From an uncultured Clostridia bacterium (GTDB taxonomy: Bacteria; Bacillota; Clostridia; TANB77; CAG-508), in the NCBI GenBank assembly GCA_944388705.1, contig CALXJU010000007.1, positions 1-59,512 on the forward strand: a stretch of 59,512 bases of DNA, read 5' to 3'. The notes beneath the pieces were generated by a model, which saw only the letters and a list, made by a program, of their open reading frames with translations, was not told the origin of the DNA and made no database searches. The translations under genes and the position numbers were made by a program. This document shows positions 1 to 9,700 of the stretch, in pieces. Position 1 is the stretch's first letter, and every line of letters begins with the position of its first letter.

Positions 1-459
1 CTTCCAATAGATTCAATTTATACACCAGTAAAAAAAGTAAATTATCAAGTAAAAAACACTAGAGTAGGGCAAATGGTAGACTATGATAAACTAATAATAG
101 AAGTATGGACAAATGGAAGCTTAAAAGCAGATGAAGCATTAAGCTTAGCTGCCAAAGTATTGACAGGACATTTAGAGTTATTTATAGATTTATCAGAAGC
201 AACAAAAAATACACAAGTAATGATAGAAAAAGAAGAATCTAAGAAAGAAAAAGTATTAGAAACTTCAATAGAAGAATTAGAACTTTCTGTACGTTCATTC
301 AATTGCTTAAAAAGAGCAGGAATAGCTACTGTAGAAGACTTAACAAATAGATCAGAAAGTGATATGATGAAAGTTAGAAACTTAGGAAAGAAATCATTAG
401 ATGAAGTAACTGCAAAATTACATTCATTAGGACTAAGTTTCGCAGAAGAAGACGAATAA
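1..459 (+). CDS. rpoA: DNA-directed RNA polymerase subunit alpha, C-terminal part (5' truncated by window)
   Basis: The reading frame is open from base 1, so this is the 3' part of a longer gene. The visible part encodes the end of the alpha N-terminal assembly domain (motifs [15 protein letters not shown] and DYDKL, then [12 protein letters not shown]) followed, after an acidic linker, by the alpha-CTD with its helix-hairpin-helix ([18 protein letters not shown] type; here [12 protein letters not shown] and [12 protein letters not shown]). Alpha dimerises to nucleate core polymerase; its CTD binds UP elements and activators. The acidic C-terminus (EEDE) is usual. rplQ follows 22 bp downstream, the conserved order at the end of the S10-spc-alpha ribosomal cluster. 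Identification is secure; only the upstream end is missing. Confidence 0.97.
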   Translation, partial: LPIDSIYTPVKKVNYQVKNTRVGQMVDYDKLIIEVWTNGSLKADEALSLAAKVLTGHLELFIDLSEATKNTQVMIEKEESKKEKVLETSIEELELSVRSFNCLKRAGIATVEDLTNRSESDMMKVRNLGKKSLDEVTAKLHSLGLSFAEEDE

Positions 460-481
460 AAATAAAGAAGAGGTGAAAAAA

Positions 482-1006
482 GTGGCTACAAATAGAAAAT
501 TAGGTAGAACTACTGATATAAGAAATTCAATGTTAAAAACTTTAACAACAGATGTAATATTACATGGTAAAGTTGAAACAACAGAAGCAAGAGCAAAAGA
601 AGTAAAATCAATAGTTGATAGCATAATATCATTAGCAATAAAAGAAAAAGATAATTTTGAAACAGTAGATGTAAAAGTAGTAAAAGCAAAATTAGATTCT
701 AAAGGTAATAAAGTTACAGAAATGGCAAAAAGTAAAAATGGAAAAGAATACTTAAAAGTTGTTAAAGAAGAAAAAACAGAAAGTAGACAAAAAGATATGC
801 CATCAAGACTAAATGCTAGAAGAAAAATGATGACAAAAATAAATAAAGTAAAAGATGAAAAAGGAAATAATATAGACTTAATAGGAAAACTATTCAATGA
901 AATAGCTCCAAAATATGAAGGAAGAGTTGGAGGATATACAAGAATAGTAAAAGCTGGTCCACGTAAAGGTGATGGAGCAGAAGTAGCTATATTAGAATTA
1001 GTTTAA
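482..1006 (+). CDS. rplQ: 50S ribosomal protein L17, extended form
   Basis: L17 of the large ribosomal subunit. The N-terminus ([18 protein letters not shown], with TTEARAKE after it) and the C-terminus ([23 protein letters not shown]) match the family closely. I place the start at the GTG at 482 because AGAGGTG at 469-475 is then correctly spaced; an earlier in-frame GTG at 473 lies inside that SD. The product is about 174 residues, whereas most bacterial L17 have about 115-130. The extra length is a lysine/glutamate-rich insertion between the two conserved halves, roughly residues 60-115. It follows rpoA in the same operon. Confidence 0.95.
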   Translation: MATNRKLGRTTDIRNSMLKTLTTDVILHGKVETTEARAKEVKSIVDSIISLAIKEKDNFETVDVKVVKAKLDSKGNKVTEMAKSKNGKEYLKVVKEEKTESRQKDMPSRLNARRKMMTKINKVKDEKGNNIDLIGKLFNEIAPKYEGRVGGYTRIVKAGPRKGDGAEVAILELV

Positions 1007-1028
1007 AATAAATTGTTTAATTAAATAT

Positions 1029-1135
1029 AAATTATCAAGAGTGGAGTAGAGAACGGCTCGTTAATCCCACAGCAACCTATCATATGACAAGGTGCTAAAA
1101 CCGGCAAAGCAAAAGCTTTGAGTGATGATTGTAAA
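1029..1135 (+). promoter_or_regulatory. SAM-I (S-box) riboswitch aptamer upstream of metK
   Basis: The stretch folds as a SAM-I aptamer. P1 pairs AATTATCA (1030-1037) with TGATGATT (1123-1130). P2 pairs GTGG with CCAC around 1041-1070 and contains a kink-turn-like internal loop. P3 pairs ACCT with AGGT and is followed by the conserved GGTGCTAAAACC. P4 is CAAAGC-AAAA-GCTTTG. The P2 loop CGG can pair with CCG after P3, as in the known pseudoknot. The conserved AGAG after P1 and CAGCAACCT are present. A terminator and metK lie directly downstream, so SAM would repress its own synthesis. Confidence 0.9.
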
Positions 1136-1142
1136 AATAAAG

Positions 1143-1171
1143 AACTCTTAGCAATAGCAAGAGTTTTTTAT
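1143..1171 (+). terminator. Riboswitch expression-platform terminator
   Basis: AACTCTT (1143-1149) pairs with AAGAGTT (1159-1165), extended by a GC/GC pair around an AATA loop, and is followed by a T-rich run. It sits between the SAM-I aptamer and the metK SD (GAAGGGAG), so it is the transcription-attenuation platform. Confidence 0.85.
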
Positions 1172-1193
1172 TTTTATATAGAAGGGAGAAAAA

Positions 1194-2306
1194 ATGAAAA
1201 AGTATTATTTTACATCTGAAAGTGTAACAGAAGGACATCCAGATAAATTATGTGATTACATTTCAGATACAATATTAGATGAAGCATTAAAACAGGACAA
1301 AAATTCAAGAGTAGCAGTAGAAACATTTGCATCAGCAAATAAAATAACAATAGCAGGACAAATAACAACAAATGCTAAATTAGATATAGAGAAAATAGTA
1401 AGAGAAAGAATAAAAGAAATAGGATATGATAATAGTGAATTAGACATAGATTATAGGACTTGTGAAATAGATGTAAATATAACAAAACAAAGTTCTGATA
1501 TAGCACTAGGAGTTGATATTGGTGGTGCAGGAGACCAAGGAATAATGTTTGGATATGCATCAGATGAGACAGAAGAATACATGCCATTTGCAATATCAAT
1601 GGCACATAAGTTATCTAAAAGATTAACAGAAGTGCGTAAAACAGGAATATTACCATATCTTAGACCTGATGGTAAAACACAAGTTACAGTAGAATATGAA
1701 GATGGACAAGTTAAAAGAATAGATACAATATTAGTATCAGCACAACATAATGAAGATATAGATATGGAAAAATTAAAAAAAGACATAAAAGAAAAAGTAA
1801 TAAATGAAGTAATTCCATCAAAATATTTAGATGAAAATACAAAATATTATATAAATCCAACAGGTAGATTTGTGATAGGAGGACCTTTAGGAGATACAGG
1901 ATTAACAGGAAGAAAAATAATTGTTGATACATATGGTGGATATGCACGTCATGGAGGAGGAGCATTTTCTGGAAAAGATGCAACAAAAGTTGACCGTAGT
2001 AGTGCATATATGTTAAGACATATTGCAAAAAATATTGTAGCAAATGGATATGCAAAAAAATGTGAAATTCAAGTTGCATATGCAATAGGAATGGAACAAC
2101 CAATGTCAATATATATAGATACTTTTGGAACAAATACAATTCCAGAAGCTCAAATTTTAGAAATAATCAATCGTAACTTTGTTCTAACACCAAAAGGTAT
2201 TATAGAATATTTACATTTACAAGAACCAATATTTACAAAAACAACAAATTATGGTCATTTTGGAAAAAAAGATTTACCATGGGAAAAGGTTATCACACTA
2301 AAATAA
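1194..2306 (+). CDS. metK: S-adenosylmethionine synthetase
   Basis: Makes S-adenosylmethionine from methionine and ATP in the cytoplasm. Family motifs are all visible: [10 protein letters not shown] near residues 12-21, [12 protein letters not shown] near 110-121, and the P-loop-like [16 protein letters not shown] near 250-268. At 370 residues it is slightly shorter than the common 390-400 residues, but both ends look natural (start after GAAGGGAG; end DLPWEKV). It is a single gene under the SAM-I riboswitch at 1029-1171, so expression should fall when SAM is plentiful. Its position after rplQ, where Firmicutes often have ECF transporter genes, points to rearrangement. Confidence 0.97.
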   Translation: MKKYYFTSESVTEGHPDKLCDYISDTILDEALKQDKNSRVAVETFASANKITIAGQITTNAKLDIEKIVRERIKEIGYDNSELDIDYRTCEIDVNITKQSSDIALGVDIGGAGDQGIMFGYASDETEEYMPFAISMAHKLSKRLTEVRKTGILPYLRPDGKTQVTVEYEDGQVKRIDTILVSAQHNEDIDMEKLKKDIKEKVINEVIPSKYLDENTKYYINPTGRFVIGGPLGDTGLTGRKIIVDTYGGYARHGGGAFSGKDATKVDRSSAYMLRHIAKNIVANGYAKKCEIQVAYAIGMEQPMSIYIDTFGTNTIPEAQILEIINRNFVLTPKGIIEYLHLQEPIFTKTTNYGHFGKKDLPWEKVITLK

Positions 2307-2342
2307 TAAAATACATATAATAGCCATAGGGAGGAAGATGGG

Positions 2343-2702
2343 ATGGAGAATTTTGTACTTAATGCAATACTCTGGACATTTGCTCTTTATGGCTTATTTG
2401 AATTAATAAAACAAATAATATATATGTGTACATATACAAACATGAAAGCAGATGGTATTTATATAATAATTGCTGTTAAAAATCAAGAAGAAAGAATAGA
2501 AGGATTTTTACGTTCAAGCTTATTTAAATTACTATATGGAAAAGAAGAATATGTAAAAGACATAATAGTTGCAGATTTGGATTCAAAAGATAAAACAAAA
2601 GAAATTCTGAATAAAATGTCATTAGATTATGAGTGTGTAAGAGTGACTAATTGGAGAGAGTGTAAAGATATAATAGATAATATAAATGATATAAATAACT
2701 AA
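2343..2702 (+). CDS. Small membrane-anchored protein with a glycosyltransferase-A-like core
   Basis: 119 residues. An N-terminal hydrophobic segment (about residues 5-28) is followed by a soluble part in which IIIAVKNQEERIEG and DIIVADLDSKDKTKEIL resemble the first beta strands of family 2 glycosyltransferases (donor-binding strand, then a strand ending in an Asp-rich turn). The rest of a GT-A enzyme is missing, so it is probably not an active transferase by itself. It has a good SD (AGGGAGGA) and lies 36 bp after metK. No promoter was seen between them, so it may be read from metK. The family is not recognised with certainty. Confidence 0.6.
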   Translation: MENFVLNAILWTFALYGLFELIKQIIYMCTYTNMKADGIYIIIAVKNQEERIEGFLRSSLFKLLYGKEEYVKDIIVADLDSKDKTKEILNKMSLDYECVRVTNWRECKDIIDNINDINN

Positions 2703-2703
2703 T

Positions 2704-2732
2704 TTGAAAATTTACATAAAATATGGTAAAAT
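2704..2732 (+). promoter_or_regulatory. Putative sigma-A promoter for the SleB-like gene
   Basis: TTGAAA (2704-2709), 17-bp spacer, TAAAAT (2727-2732), ending about 65 bp before the ATG at 2797. Confidence 0.6.
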
Positions 2733-2796
2733 GTATATAAGTACGTTGTACAAAAAATCCGCACAATTAAGTGGAATAAGAAAAGGAGAAAAAGAA

Positions 2797-3471
2797 ATGA
2801 GACGGTACACATTAAAAGAAAATGCTATTTCTGCATTAATCGGAATTACAATTGGAATTGCGATAATCCCACAGGTAATTATAGAAAGAGAAAAAGTAGA
2901 ACCTGTGATAATAGACATTCCAGAACCTGTATACATTGATATTGTAGAAACAAGTGAAAAGGCAAATGAACCTGAAATAGTAATAAGAACAGAAGGAGCT
3001 GTTGCAACTGTTGAAAATGTTGAAACAGAAAATCAGGTTTCAGAGGAAGAACCATATTTTCCATATACACAAGAGGATGTATATCTTGTAGGAAATACAG
3101 TTTTTCATGAGGTAGGAGTTCTTCGGTACAGATGTACTGAAGAAGAAGCTATGAAAGCTCTGAAAATGACGGCATCAGCTATTGTCAATAGAGCAAAAAT
3201 GAATTACAAAAATTTAGGTAGAACTATTGAAAGTCAAGTCAAAAGAAGTCAATATGCTTCATACGAAAAAATTTCAGAAAGTAAGCAGGAAGGAGTAGAT
3301 GAAATCTTTTACCAGATTGCAGAAGAAATTTTGCAAAATGGCCCTGTAGTTTCTGAAAGATTGGTATATCAGTCAGAATTTGAACAGGGTGAAGTAGTAT
3401 CTCATATTGACAATCAGTACTTTGGATTAGTGCCAAAGACTGAATATGAAAACTACAAAAATGCAGAATAA
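2797..3471 (+). CDS. SleB-like (hydrolase_2 family) cell-wall hydrolase, membrane anchored
   Basis: 224 residues from the ATG at 2797, chosen because AAAAGGAG lies just upstream; the open frame extends further but covers the promoter. An N-terminal hydrophobic helix (about residues 10-26) anchors or exports the protein. A Glu/Val-rich linker follows. From about residue 105 the sequence resembles SleB/CwlJ hydrolases: VGNTVFHEVG carries the expected catalytic Glu, then TASAIVNRAKMNY and IESQVKRSQYAS, the usual positions of AVAxVVLNRV and the xFS motif. It would cleave peptidoglycan, possibly in spore cortex or daughter-cell wall. CAG, CGG, CTG and GTC codons are used more than in neighbouring genes, suggesting recent acquisition. 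Confidence 0.7.
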   Translation: MRRYTLKENAISALIGITIGIAIIPQVIIEREKVEPVIIDIPEPVYIDIVETSEKANEPEIVIRTEGAVATVENVETENQVSEEEPYFPYTQEDVYLVGNTVFHEVGVLRYRCTEEEAMKALKMTASAIVNRAKMNYKNLGRTIESQVKRSQYASYEKISESKQEGVDEIFYQIAEEILQNGPVVSERLVYQSEFEQGEVVSHIDNQYFGLVPKTEYENYKNAE

Positions 3472-3508
3472 AAGCAAGGAGAAAGCAATGCAATTTCCTT
3501 GCTTTTCT
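3471..3508 (+). terminator. Terminator after the SleB-like gene
   Basis: AAAGCAAGGA (3471-3480) pairs with TCCTTGCTTT (3496-3505). A second register, GGAGAAAGCAA against TTGCTTTTCTCC, overlaps it. It begins right at the stop codon. Confidence 0.75.
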
Positions 3509-3530
3509 CCTGTTTAAGATTAAAAAATAA

Positions 3531-3559
3531 TTGAAACTAATGGAAATATATGATAAAAT
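3531..3559 (+). promoter_or_regulatory. Putative sigma-A promoter for recD2
   Basis: TTGAAA (3531-3536), 17-bp spacer, TAAAAT (3554-3559), 33 bp before the TTG start. Confidence 0.65.
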
Positions 3560-3592
3560 ATAAAAAGATATTTAGAGAAAAGAGGACCAAAA

Positions 3593-5827
3593 TTGGAAGA
3601 AAAAGAAGGAATATTATCAGAAATAATATATCAAAATGAAGTAAATAGCTATACAGTAGGAATATTTGAAACAGAAGATGAGCAGATAACAGTAGTGGGA
3701 TATTTACCATTTATAAGTAAAGGAGACACATTAAAAATAACAGGAAAAACTGTAGAACATAAAGACTATGGGGAACAATTCAAAATAGAAACATTTGAAA
3801 AATTAATGCCACAAACATTAGCCTCATTAGAAGCATATCTAGCAAATGGGAATGTAAAAGGAATTGGTCCTGCAACAGCCAAAAAAATAATAGATAAGTT
3901 TGGTGAAGAAACAATACATGTATTTAAATTCGAACCACAAAAATTAGCACAAATAAAGGGAATAAGTAAAGATAAAGCAATAGAGATGTCAGAAAGTTTT
4001 ATAGAAAACTGGGAAGTATGGCAAATAGTAGGATTTTTAGAAAAATTTGGGTTAGGACCAGAAAGTGCAAAAAAAGTATATAATCTATTAGGAATAAATG
4101 CAATAGAAGAAATAGAAGCAAATCCATATATATTAATTGATATTTCAAGAGGTGTAGATTTTAAACAAATAGATGATATGGCAATAAAAATAGGAATTAA
4201 AAGAGAAAATAGTAAAAGAATACAAAGTGGAATAAAATATGCACTTATAAAAATAACATATAATGGTCATTGTTGTACATTAAAAGAAAATTTAAAAGAA
4301 TATGTAAAACAATTATTAGGTGTAAGTGATGAAATAATAGAACAAGAAATAATCAATTTAAAAGTAAATAATGACATAGTAATAGAAAATCGAGAAGGAG
4401 AAGAATGGGTATATTTATTTACTTATTATAAAACTGAAGAAAAAATAGCAGAAAGAATAATAAAATTAAATAATGCAAAAAATATAAAAAAAGTAAGTAA
4501 TATAGAAAAAGAACTAAAACAAATAGAAGAAAAAACTGATATATTATTATCAGAAAAGCAAAAAGAAGCAATAAAGGCAATAAATGATAATAATGTAGTA
4601 ATAATAACTGGTGGTCCTGGAACAGGAAAAACAACTATAATAAAAAGTATAATAGAAATATATAAGCAAAAAAAATATAAAATAGTATTGTGTGCTCCAA
4701 CGGGAAGAGCAGCTAAAAGAATGACAGAAACAACAGGAGAAGAGGCAAGTACATTACATAGATTATTAGAAATAGGAAAAGTAGATGAAGAGTCATTAAT
4801 AAAAAAAGATACAGAATATCAAGGAGCACCAATAGATGGAGATATAATAATAGTTGATGAAACATCTATGGTAGATATGTTTGTAATGAGTTATTTATTA
4901 GATTGTATATATTTAGGAACAAAATTAATACTAGTTGGAGATAGTGACCAATTACCATCAGTAGGACCAGGAAGTGTATTAAAAGATTTAATAAATTCTA
5001 AAAAGTTAGTAACGGTTCATTTAGACAAAGTATTTAGACAAGCTGCAAAAAGTAAGATTATAGTTAATGCACATAGAGTAAATAATGGAAAAAATTTTAT
5101 AAATAAAGATGATGAAGAACTAGAAAAAGATTCAAAACAAGATTTTTTCTTTATAAAAGAAAATAATCAAGAAAAAATATTAGAACAAGTTTTGTCATTA
5201 TGTAATGGAAGACTAAAAAAATTTGGAGACTATGATTTTTTTGAAAGTATACAAGTATTAACACCAACTAAAAAAGGACTATTAGGAACAAAAGAACTAA
5301 ATAAAGCATTACAAAATGAACTAAATCCACATAGAGAAGGAGAGGCAGAAAAGAGCAGTATGGGAGCAATTTTCAGAATTGGTGATAGAGTAATGCAAAT
5401 CAAAAACAATTATGATATGTACTGGGAAAAAAGAGATGGAGATATTTTAGAAACAGGAAATGGTGTATTTAATGGAGAAACAGGAACAATAACAAATATA
5501 AATGATAAAGAAAAAAATATCAGAGTAAAATTTGATGATGAAAAAATATGTTGGTATGAATATAATGATTTAGAACAAATTGAACATAGTTATTGTATTA
5601 CAATACATAAAGCACAAGGAAGTGAATTTGATGTAGTAATCATGATAATACCTCAAACTGCTCCAATGTTATTAACAAGAAACTTGTTATATACAGGATT
5701 AACAAGAGCAAAAAAAATGTTAATAGTAATAGGAAATCCCAATATAGTAGATTTTATGATAAAAAATATAGACAGTAAAAAAAGAAATACTGGATTAGAA
5801 TATAAATTGACAAAAAAATTAAATTGA
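3593..5827 (+). CDS. recD2: RecD2 SF1B 5'-3' DNA helicase
   Basis: 744 residues, the usual length of RecD2 (YrrC-type), the RecD-like helicase that works without RecBC. Visible in order: an N-terminal OB-like domain (1-80), helix-hairpin-helix repeats (NVKGIGPATAKKI near 85, then two more to about 200), Walker A GGPGTGKTT (about 339-347), the DETSMVD motif II (about 422), VGDSDQLPSVGPG (motif III), VFRQA (motif IV), and the UvrD_C_2 end with TIHKAQGSEFD (about 670) and YTGLTRAK. It acts in replication-fork repair. The start is TTG at 3593 behind AGAGGA. It has its own promoter and is followed 28 bp later by an unknown membrane protein. Confidence 0.93.
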   Translation: MEEKEGILSEIIYQNEVNSYTVGIFETEDEQITVVGYLPFISKGDTLKITGKTVEHKDYGEQFKIETFEKLMPQTLASLEAYLANGNVKGIGPATAKKIIDKFGEETIHVFKFEPQKLAQIKGISKDKAIEMSESFIENWEVWQIVGFLEKFGLGPESAKKVYNLLGINAIEEIEANPYILIDISRGVDFKQIDDMAIKIGIKRENSKRIQSGIKYALIKITYNGHCCTLKENLKEYVKQLLGVSDEIIEQEIINLKVNNDIVIENREGEEWVYLFTYYKTEEKIAERIIKLNNAKNIKKVSNIEKELKQIEEKTDILLSEKQKEAIKAINDNNVVIITGGPGTGKTTIIKSIIEIYKQKKYKIVLCAPTGRAAKRMTETTGEEASTLHRLLEIGKVDEESLIKKDTEYQGAPIDGDIIIVDETSMVDMFVMSYLLDCIYLGTKLILVGDSDQLPSVGPGSVLKDLINSKKLVTVHLDKVFRQAAKSKIIVNAHRVNNGKNFINKDDEELEKDSKQDFFFIKENNQEKILEQVLSLCNGRLKKFGDYDFFESIQVLTPTKKGLLGTKELNKALQNELNPHREGEAEKSSMGAIFRIGDRVMQIKNNYDMYWEKRDGDILETGNGVFNGETGTITNINDKEKNIRVKFDDEKICWYEYNDLEQIEHSYCITIHKAQGSEFDVVIMIIPQTAPMLLTRNLLYTGLTRAKKMLIVIGNPNIVDFMIKNIDSKKRNTGLEYKLTKKLN

Positions 5828-5855
5828 GGTATTATATATATGGAGGGGAAAATAT

Positions 5856-6671
5856 ATGAGTGATAAAAAAGAAGGGTTAATGAAGAAATTTATAAAATGG
5901 GTAAGAGCAGGATTGATTGGAATAGCAGGAGCAATAGGAATAGGTGGAGCAACAATAGGAGATGGAAATGAAATAAAGAGGCTTAATGAAGGACAAGGAA
6001 TAGAAGCAGAAATTGAGGATAAAAAAACAGCACATGAAAAATTTCAAGAAGAATTAAGTGTAGAGGCATTTGATGAAATAAGAATAGAAACTTCAAATGA
6101 AGTAGGAGAACTTGAAAATTCTGAAGAAGTATTAAATTATATAAAACAGATTTATATTGAAAAATATAATGAAAATAATAATGTCAAAAAAGGAATAGAA
6201 GATGTCAGATTTAATAAGTCATCATTTGATAAAGTTTTTTTTGAAGACGAAAATGGTATATTAAGATACTGTAGTGAAAAAGAAGCAAAAGAAATGGGAA
6301 AACCTATAGATGGCAATTTGCCAATAATAAGTGCTACTGTAGCAGATGAAAAAGGAGCTATACAAGAAAATGTTGCACAAAAATCAAATGGTGAGATTGT
6401 AAATATATATGACAAAGATGAACAAATTTTAGGAGATGAAGATACAACATTAACACAATTAGGTGATGTAGTTTTAGCAGGGATAAATTATTCGACAGCA
6501 ATAGAACAAGATGGCAATTCATGGAAAACAAAAAAAGATTATGAAAATAAATTAATAAATGCATTAACAGAGTATAGAAAAGAACAAGAACCACAACAAG
6601 AAGAAACAGAAAAAGAAAATACAAACACAGTAAATGAACAAATTCAACAAGAAGATGATGAACGTTATTAA
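5856..6671 (+). CDS. Unknown single-pass membrane protein
   Basis: 271 residues with no family I recognise. After a short basic N-terminus (KKFIKWVR) comes one hydrophobic, Gly/Ile-rich helix (about residues 18-36), then a long acidic, soluble region with a low-complexity Gln/Glu/Asn tail (about 235-271). The middle part, about 90-210, looks folded (SFDKVFFEDENGILRYCS; PIISATVADEKG). The SD is GGAGGGG. It lies 28 bp after recD2, with no promoter or terminator seen between them, so co-transcription is likely. The orientation of the hydrophobic helix suggests the soluble part faces outside, but this is inference. Confidence 0.6.
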   Translation: MSDKKEGLMKKFIKWVRAGLIGIAGAIGIGGATIGDGNEIKRLNEGQGIEAEIEDKKTAHEKFQEELSVEAFDEIRIETSNEVGELENSEEVLNYIKQIYIEKYNENNNVKKGIEDVRFNKSSFDKVFFEDENGILRYCSEKEAKEMGKPIDGNLPIISATVADEKGAIQENVAQKSNGEIVNIYDKDEQILGDEDTTLTQLGDVVLAGINYSTAIEQDGNSWKTKKDYENKLINALTEYRKEQEPQQEETEKENTNTVNEQIQQEDDERY

Positions 6672-6745
6672 TAATTAAAAATGTATAAATAACCACTTTT
6701 TGCAAACAATATGTATAAAACATATTTGCAAGGAGTGGAATTTTT

Positions 6746-9700
6746 TTGAAAAAATATCAAAATTTAAGTATAGAAGGTGCAATATTAGATGAAGAACAAT
6801 TAAAAAGCCAATTAGAAAAAATAGGAATGAAATATTCATTAAAACATAAAACAAATAAAAACACATATCCGATACCACAAATGTTAGAAAATTACAAAAA
6901 AATAAAAAATGTATACAATTTATTAAATGAGCATATAAAATTAGGAATAAGCATACATCCAGCAGGAGAGTGGTTATTAGATAACTTTTATATAATAGAA
7001 GAAACAATAAGTCAAATAGAAAAAGAAATAACAATACAGAAATATACAAATTTTGTAGGAATTCAAAATGGAAAATATGCAGGATTTGCAAGAATATATG
7101 TATTAGCAACAGAAATTGTAGCATATACAGATAATAAAATAGATAGTGAAAGTCTAAAAAAATATTTACAAGCATATCAAACAATAAAAACATTAAATAT
7201 GGAAGAAATATGGAATATAGGTATATTTTTACAGATAGCAATAATAAACAATATAGCAGAAATATGTGAAAAAATATTAAGTAGTCAAATACAAAAATAT
7301 AAAGTAAGAAATATAATTGAAAGATTGGTTGAAAAAAAGGAAAAAAATGAATTAAAATTTAATCAATTATCAGGTACAAAATTAAGGAATAATGAATTTA
7401 AGAGTATGAAATATCCATTTATAGAATATATGTCATATTCACTAAAAAAGTACGGAAAAAAAGCATATGGATATTTAAACATATTAGAAGAAGAAGTTGA
7501 AAAAATAGGAATAACAGTACCAGAAGCAATACAAAAAGAACATTTTGATACAGCAATAAGAAAAATTTCAATGGCAAATTGTATAACAAGTATAAAGAAA
7601 ATTCAAAGAATAAATTTTTTAGAAATATTTGAACAAATAAATGGAGTAGAAGGAATTCTAAATCAAGACCCAGCACATATATATGAAAACATGGAATATA
7701 AAACAAAGGAATATTACAGAAATACAATAAAAGAAATAGCAAAAAAAACAAAAATGTCAGAAATATATATTGCAAAAAAAGCAATCGAAATATGTGAAGA
7801 AAATAAAGAAAATACAAAACAAAAACATATAGGATATTATTTAATTAATCAAGGAAAAAAAGAATTATATGAAAAATTAGAATATAAAGAAAAAACAATA
7901 AAACCAGAAAATAAAGTAAAACTTTATATTTGGTCTATAATAATATTTACATTACTAATAACAATTTTAATATCAAGAAATATTTTAATAGCAATAATTT
8001 TAAGTATACCAGTATCTGAATTTGTAATTCAAATAATACAATATATATTAGGAAAAATAGTAAAACCAAAATTAATTCCCAAAATGGACTGTTCAAAAGG
8101 AATAGATAAGCAAAATGCAACATTTGTAATAATACCAACAATAATAAAAAATAAAGAAAAAGTACAAGAATTGTTCAAAAAATTAGAAGTATATTATTTA
8201 GCAAATAAAAGTGAAAACTTATATTTTGCTTTATTAGGTGATTGTTCAGAAAGTGAAAGTAAAAATGAAGATTTTGATGATGAAGTAGAAGATGAAGGAA
8301 TAAAACAAGCAGATATATTAAATCAAAAATATTTGTCAGATGATTTCCCAATATTTCATTTTTTATATAGAGAAAGAACTTATAATGAAAAAGAAGACAA
8401 ATATCTAGGATGGGAAAGAAAAAGAGGTTTAATAACACAATTTAATGAATATATCTTAAAACATGAAAAAAATAAATTTAAGATAAACACAATAAATCAA
8501 GAGCAATTACCAAAAATAAAATATGTAATAACATTAGATGCAGATACAGAATTAGTATTAAATACGGCATTTGAACTAATAGGAGCAATGTCACATATAT
8601 TAAACAAACCAGAAATAGACGAAAAGAAAAATATAGTTGTAAAAGGACATGGATTGATACAACCACGTATAGGGGTAAATTTAGATATAAGTAATAAAAA
8701 TTTATTTACAAAAATATTTGCAGGAGCAGGTGGAATAGATAATTATACAAATGCAATATCAGACACTTATCAAGACAATTTTCAAGAAGGAATATTTACT
8801 GGAAAAGGAATATATGATGTTGAAGTATTCTCAAAAGTATTAAAACATGAAATACCAGAAAATAAAGTATTGAGTCATGATTTGCTAGAAGGAAATTATC
8901 TAAGATGTGGACTTGCTTCAGACATTATGCTAATGGATGGATATCCTCTAAAATATTCAAGCTTTATGAATAGATTATCAAGGTGGATAAGAGGAGATTG
9001 GCAAATAAGTAGTTGGCTAACAAGTAAACTTAACTTACTTTCAAAATATAAAATATTTGATAATTTAAGAAGAAGTATATTTGAAATTGCTATATTATTA
9101 CTAATATTTATAAAATCACAGACTTGGTTTGTAGCATTATTATTAGGAATAGTGATATTGCCTCAATTACTAGAAATAATAAATCTAGCATTTTCAAGAA
9201 AAGAAGGAGAGAAAAAACAAAAAACATTTACACCTAGAGTAGCAGGATTTAAAGGTGCAATATATAGAGCGATATTAACAATTGGTTGTTTACCATATAA
9301 AGCATATGTTGAGATTATAGCAATATCAAAAACTATATATAGATTATTAGTTTCTCGTAAACATTTATTAGAATGGATGACATCAGAAGAAGCGGAAAAA
9401 CAATCACAAACATCACTAATCAATTATTATAAAATGATGTTAATTAATGTAATATTAGGAGCAATTATTATAGTAATTGGGATGTTAGGTAAACAAATAT
9501 TATTAACAATTATTGGTATTTTGTGGATAATTACACCATATATAATGTGTATGATAAGTAAGGAAAGTACTAAAACTTCAACTATAAATGAATTGAGTAA
9601 AGATGATACTAAATATTTATTAGGAATTGCAGAAAAAACATGGGGATTTTTTAAAAAATACCTTACAACAGAAAATAATTATTTAATGCCAGATAATTAT

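Noticed and set aside
1375..2139. Long minus-strand open frames opposite metK, and many similar ones opposite other genes
   Set aside because: They are Leu/Ile/Phe-rich shadows caused by A-rich coding strands; no SD and no recognisable domain.
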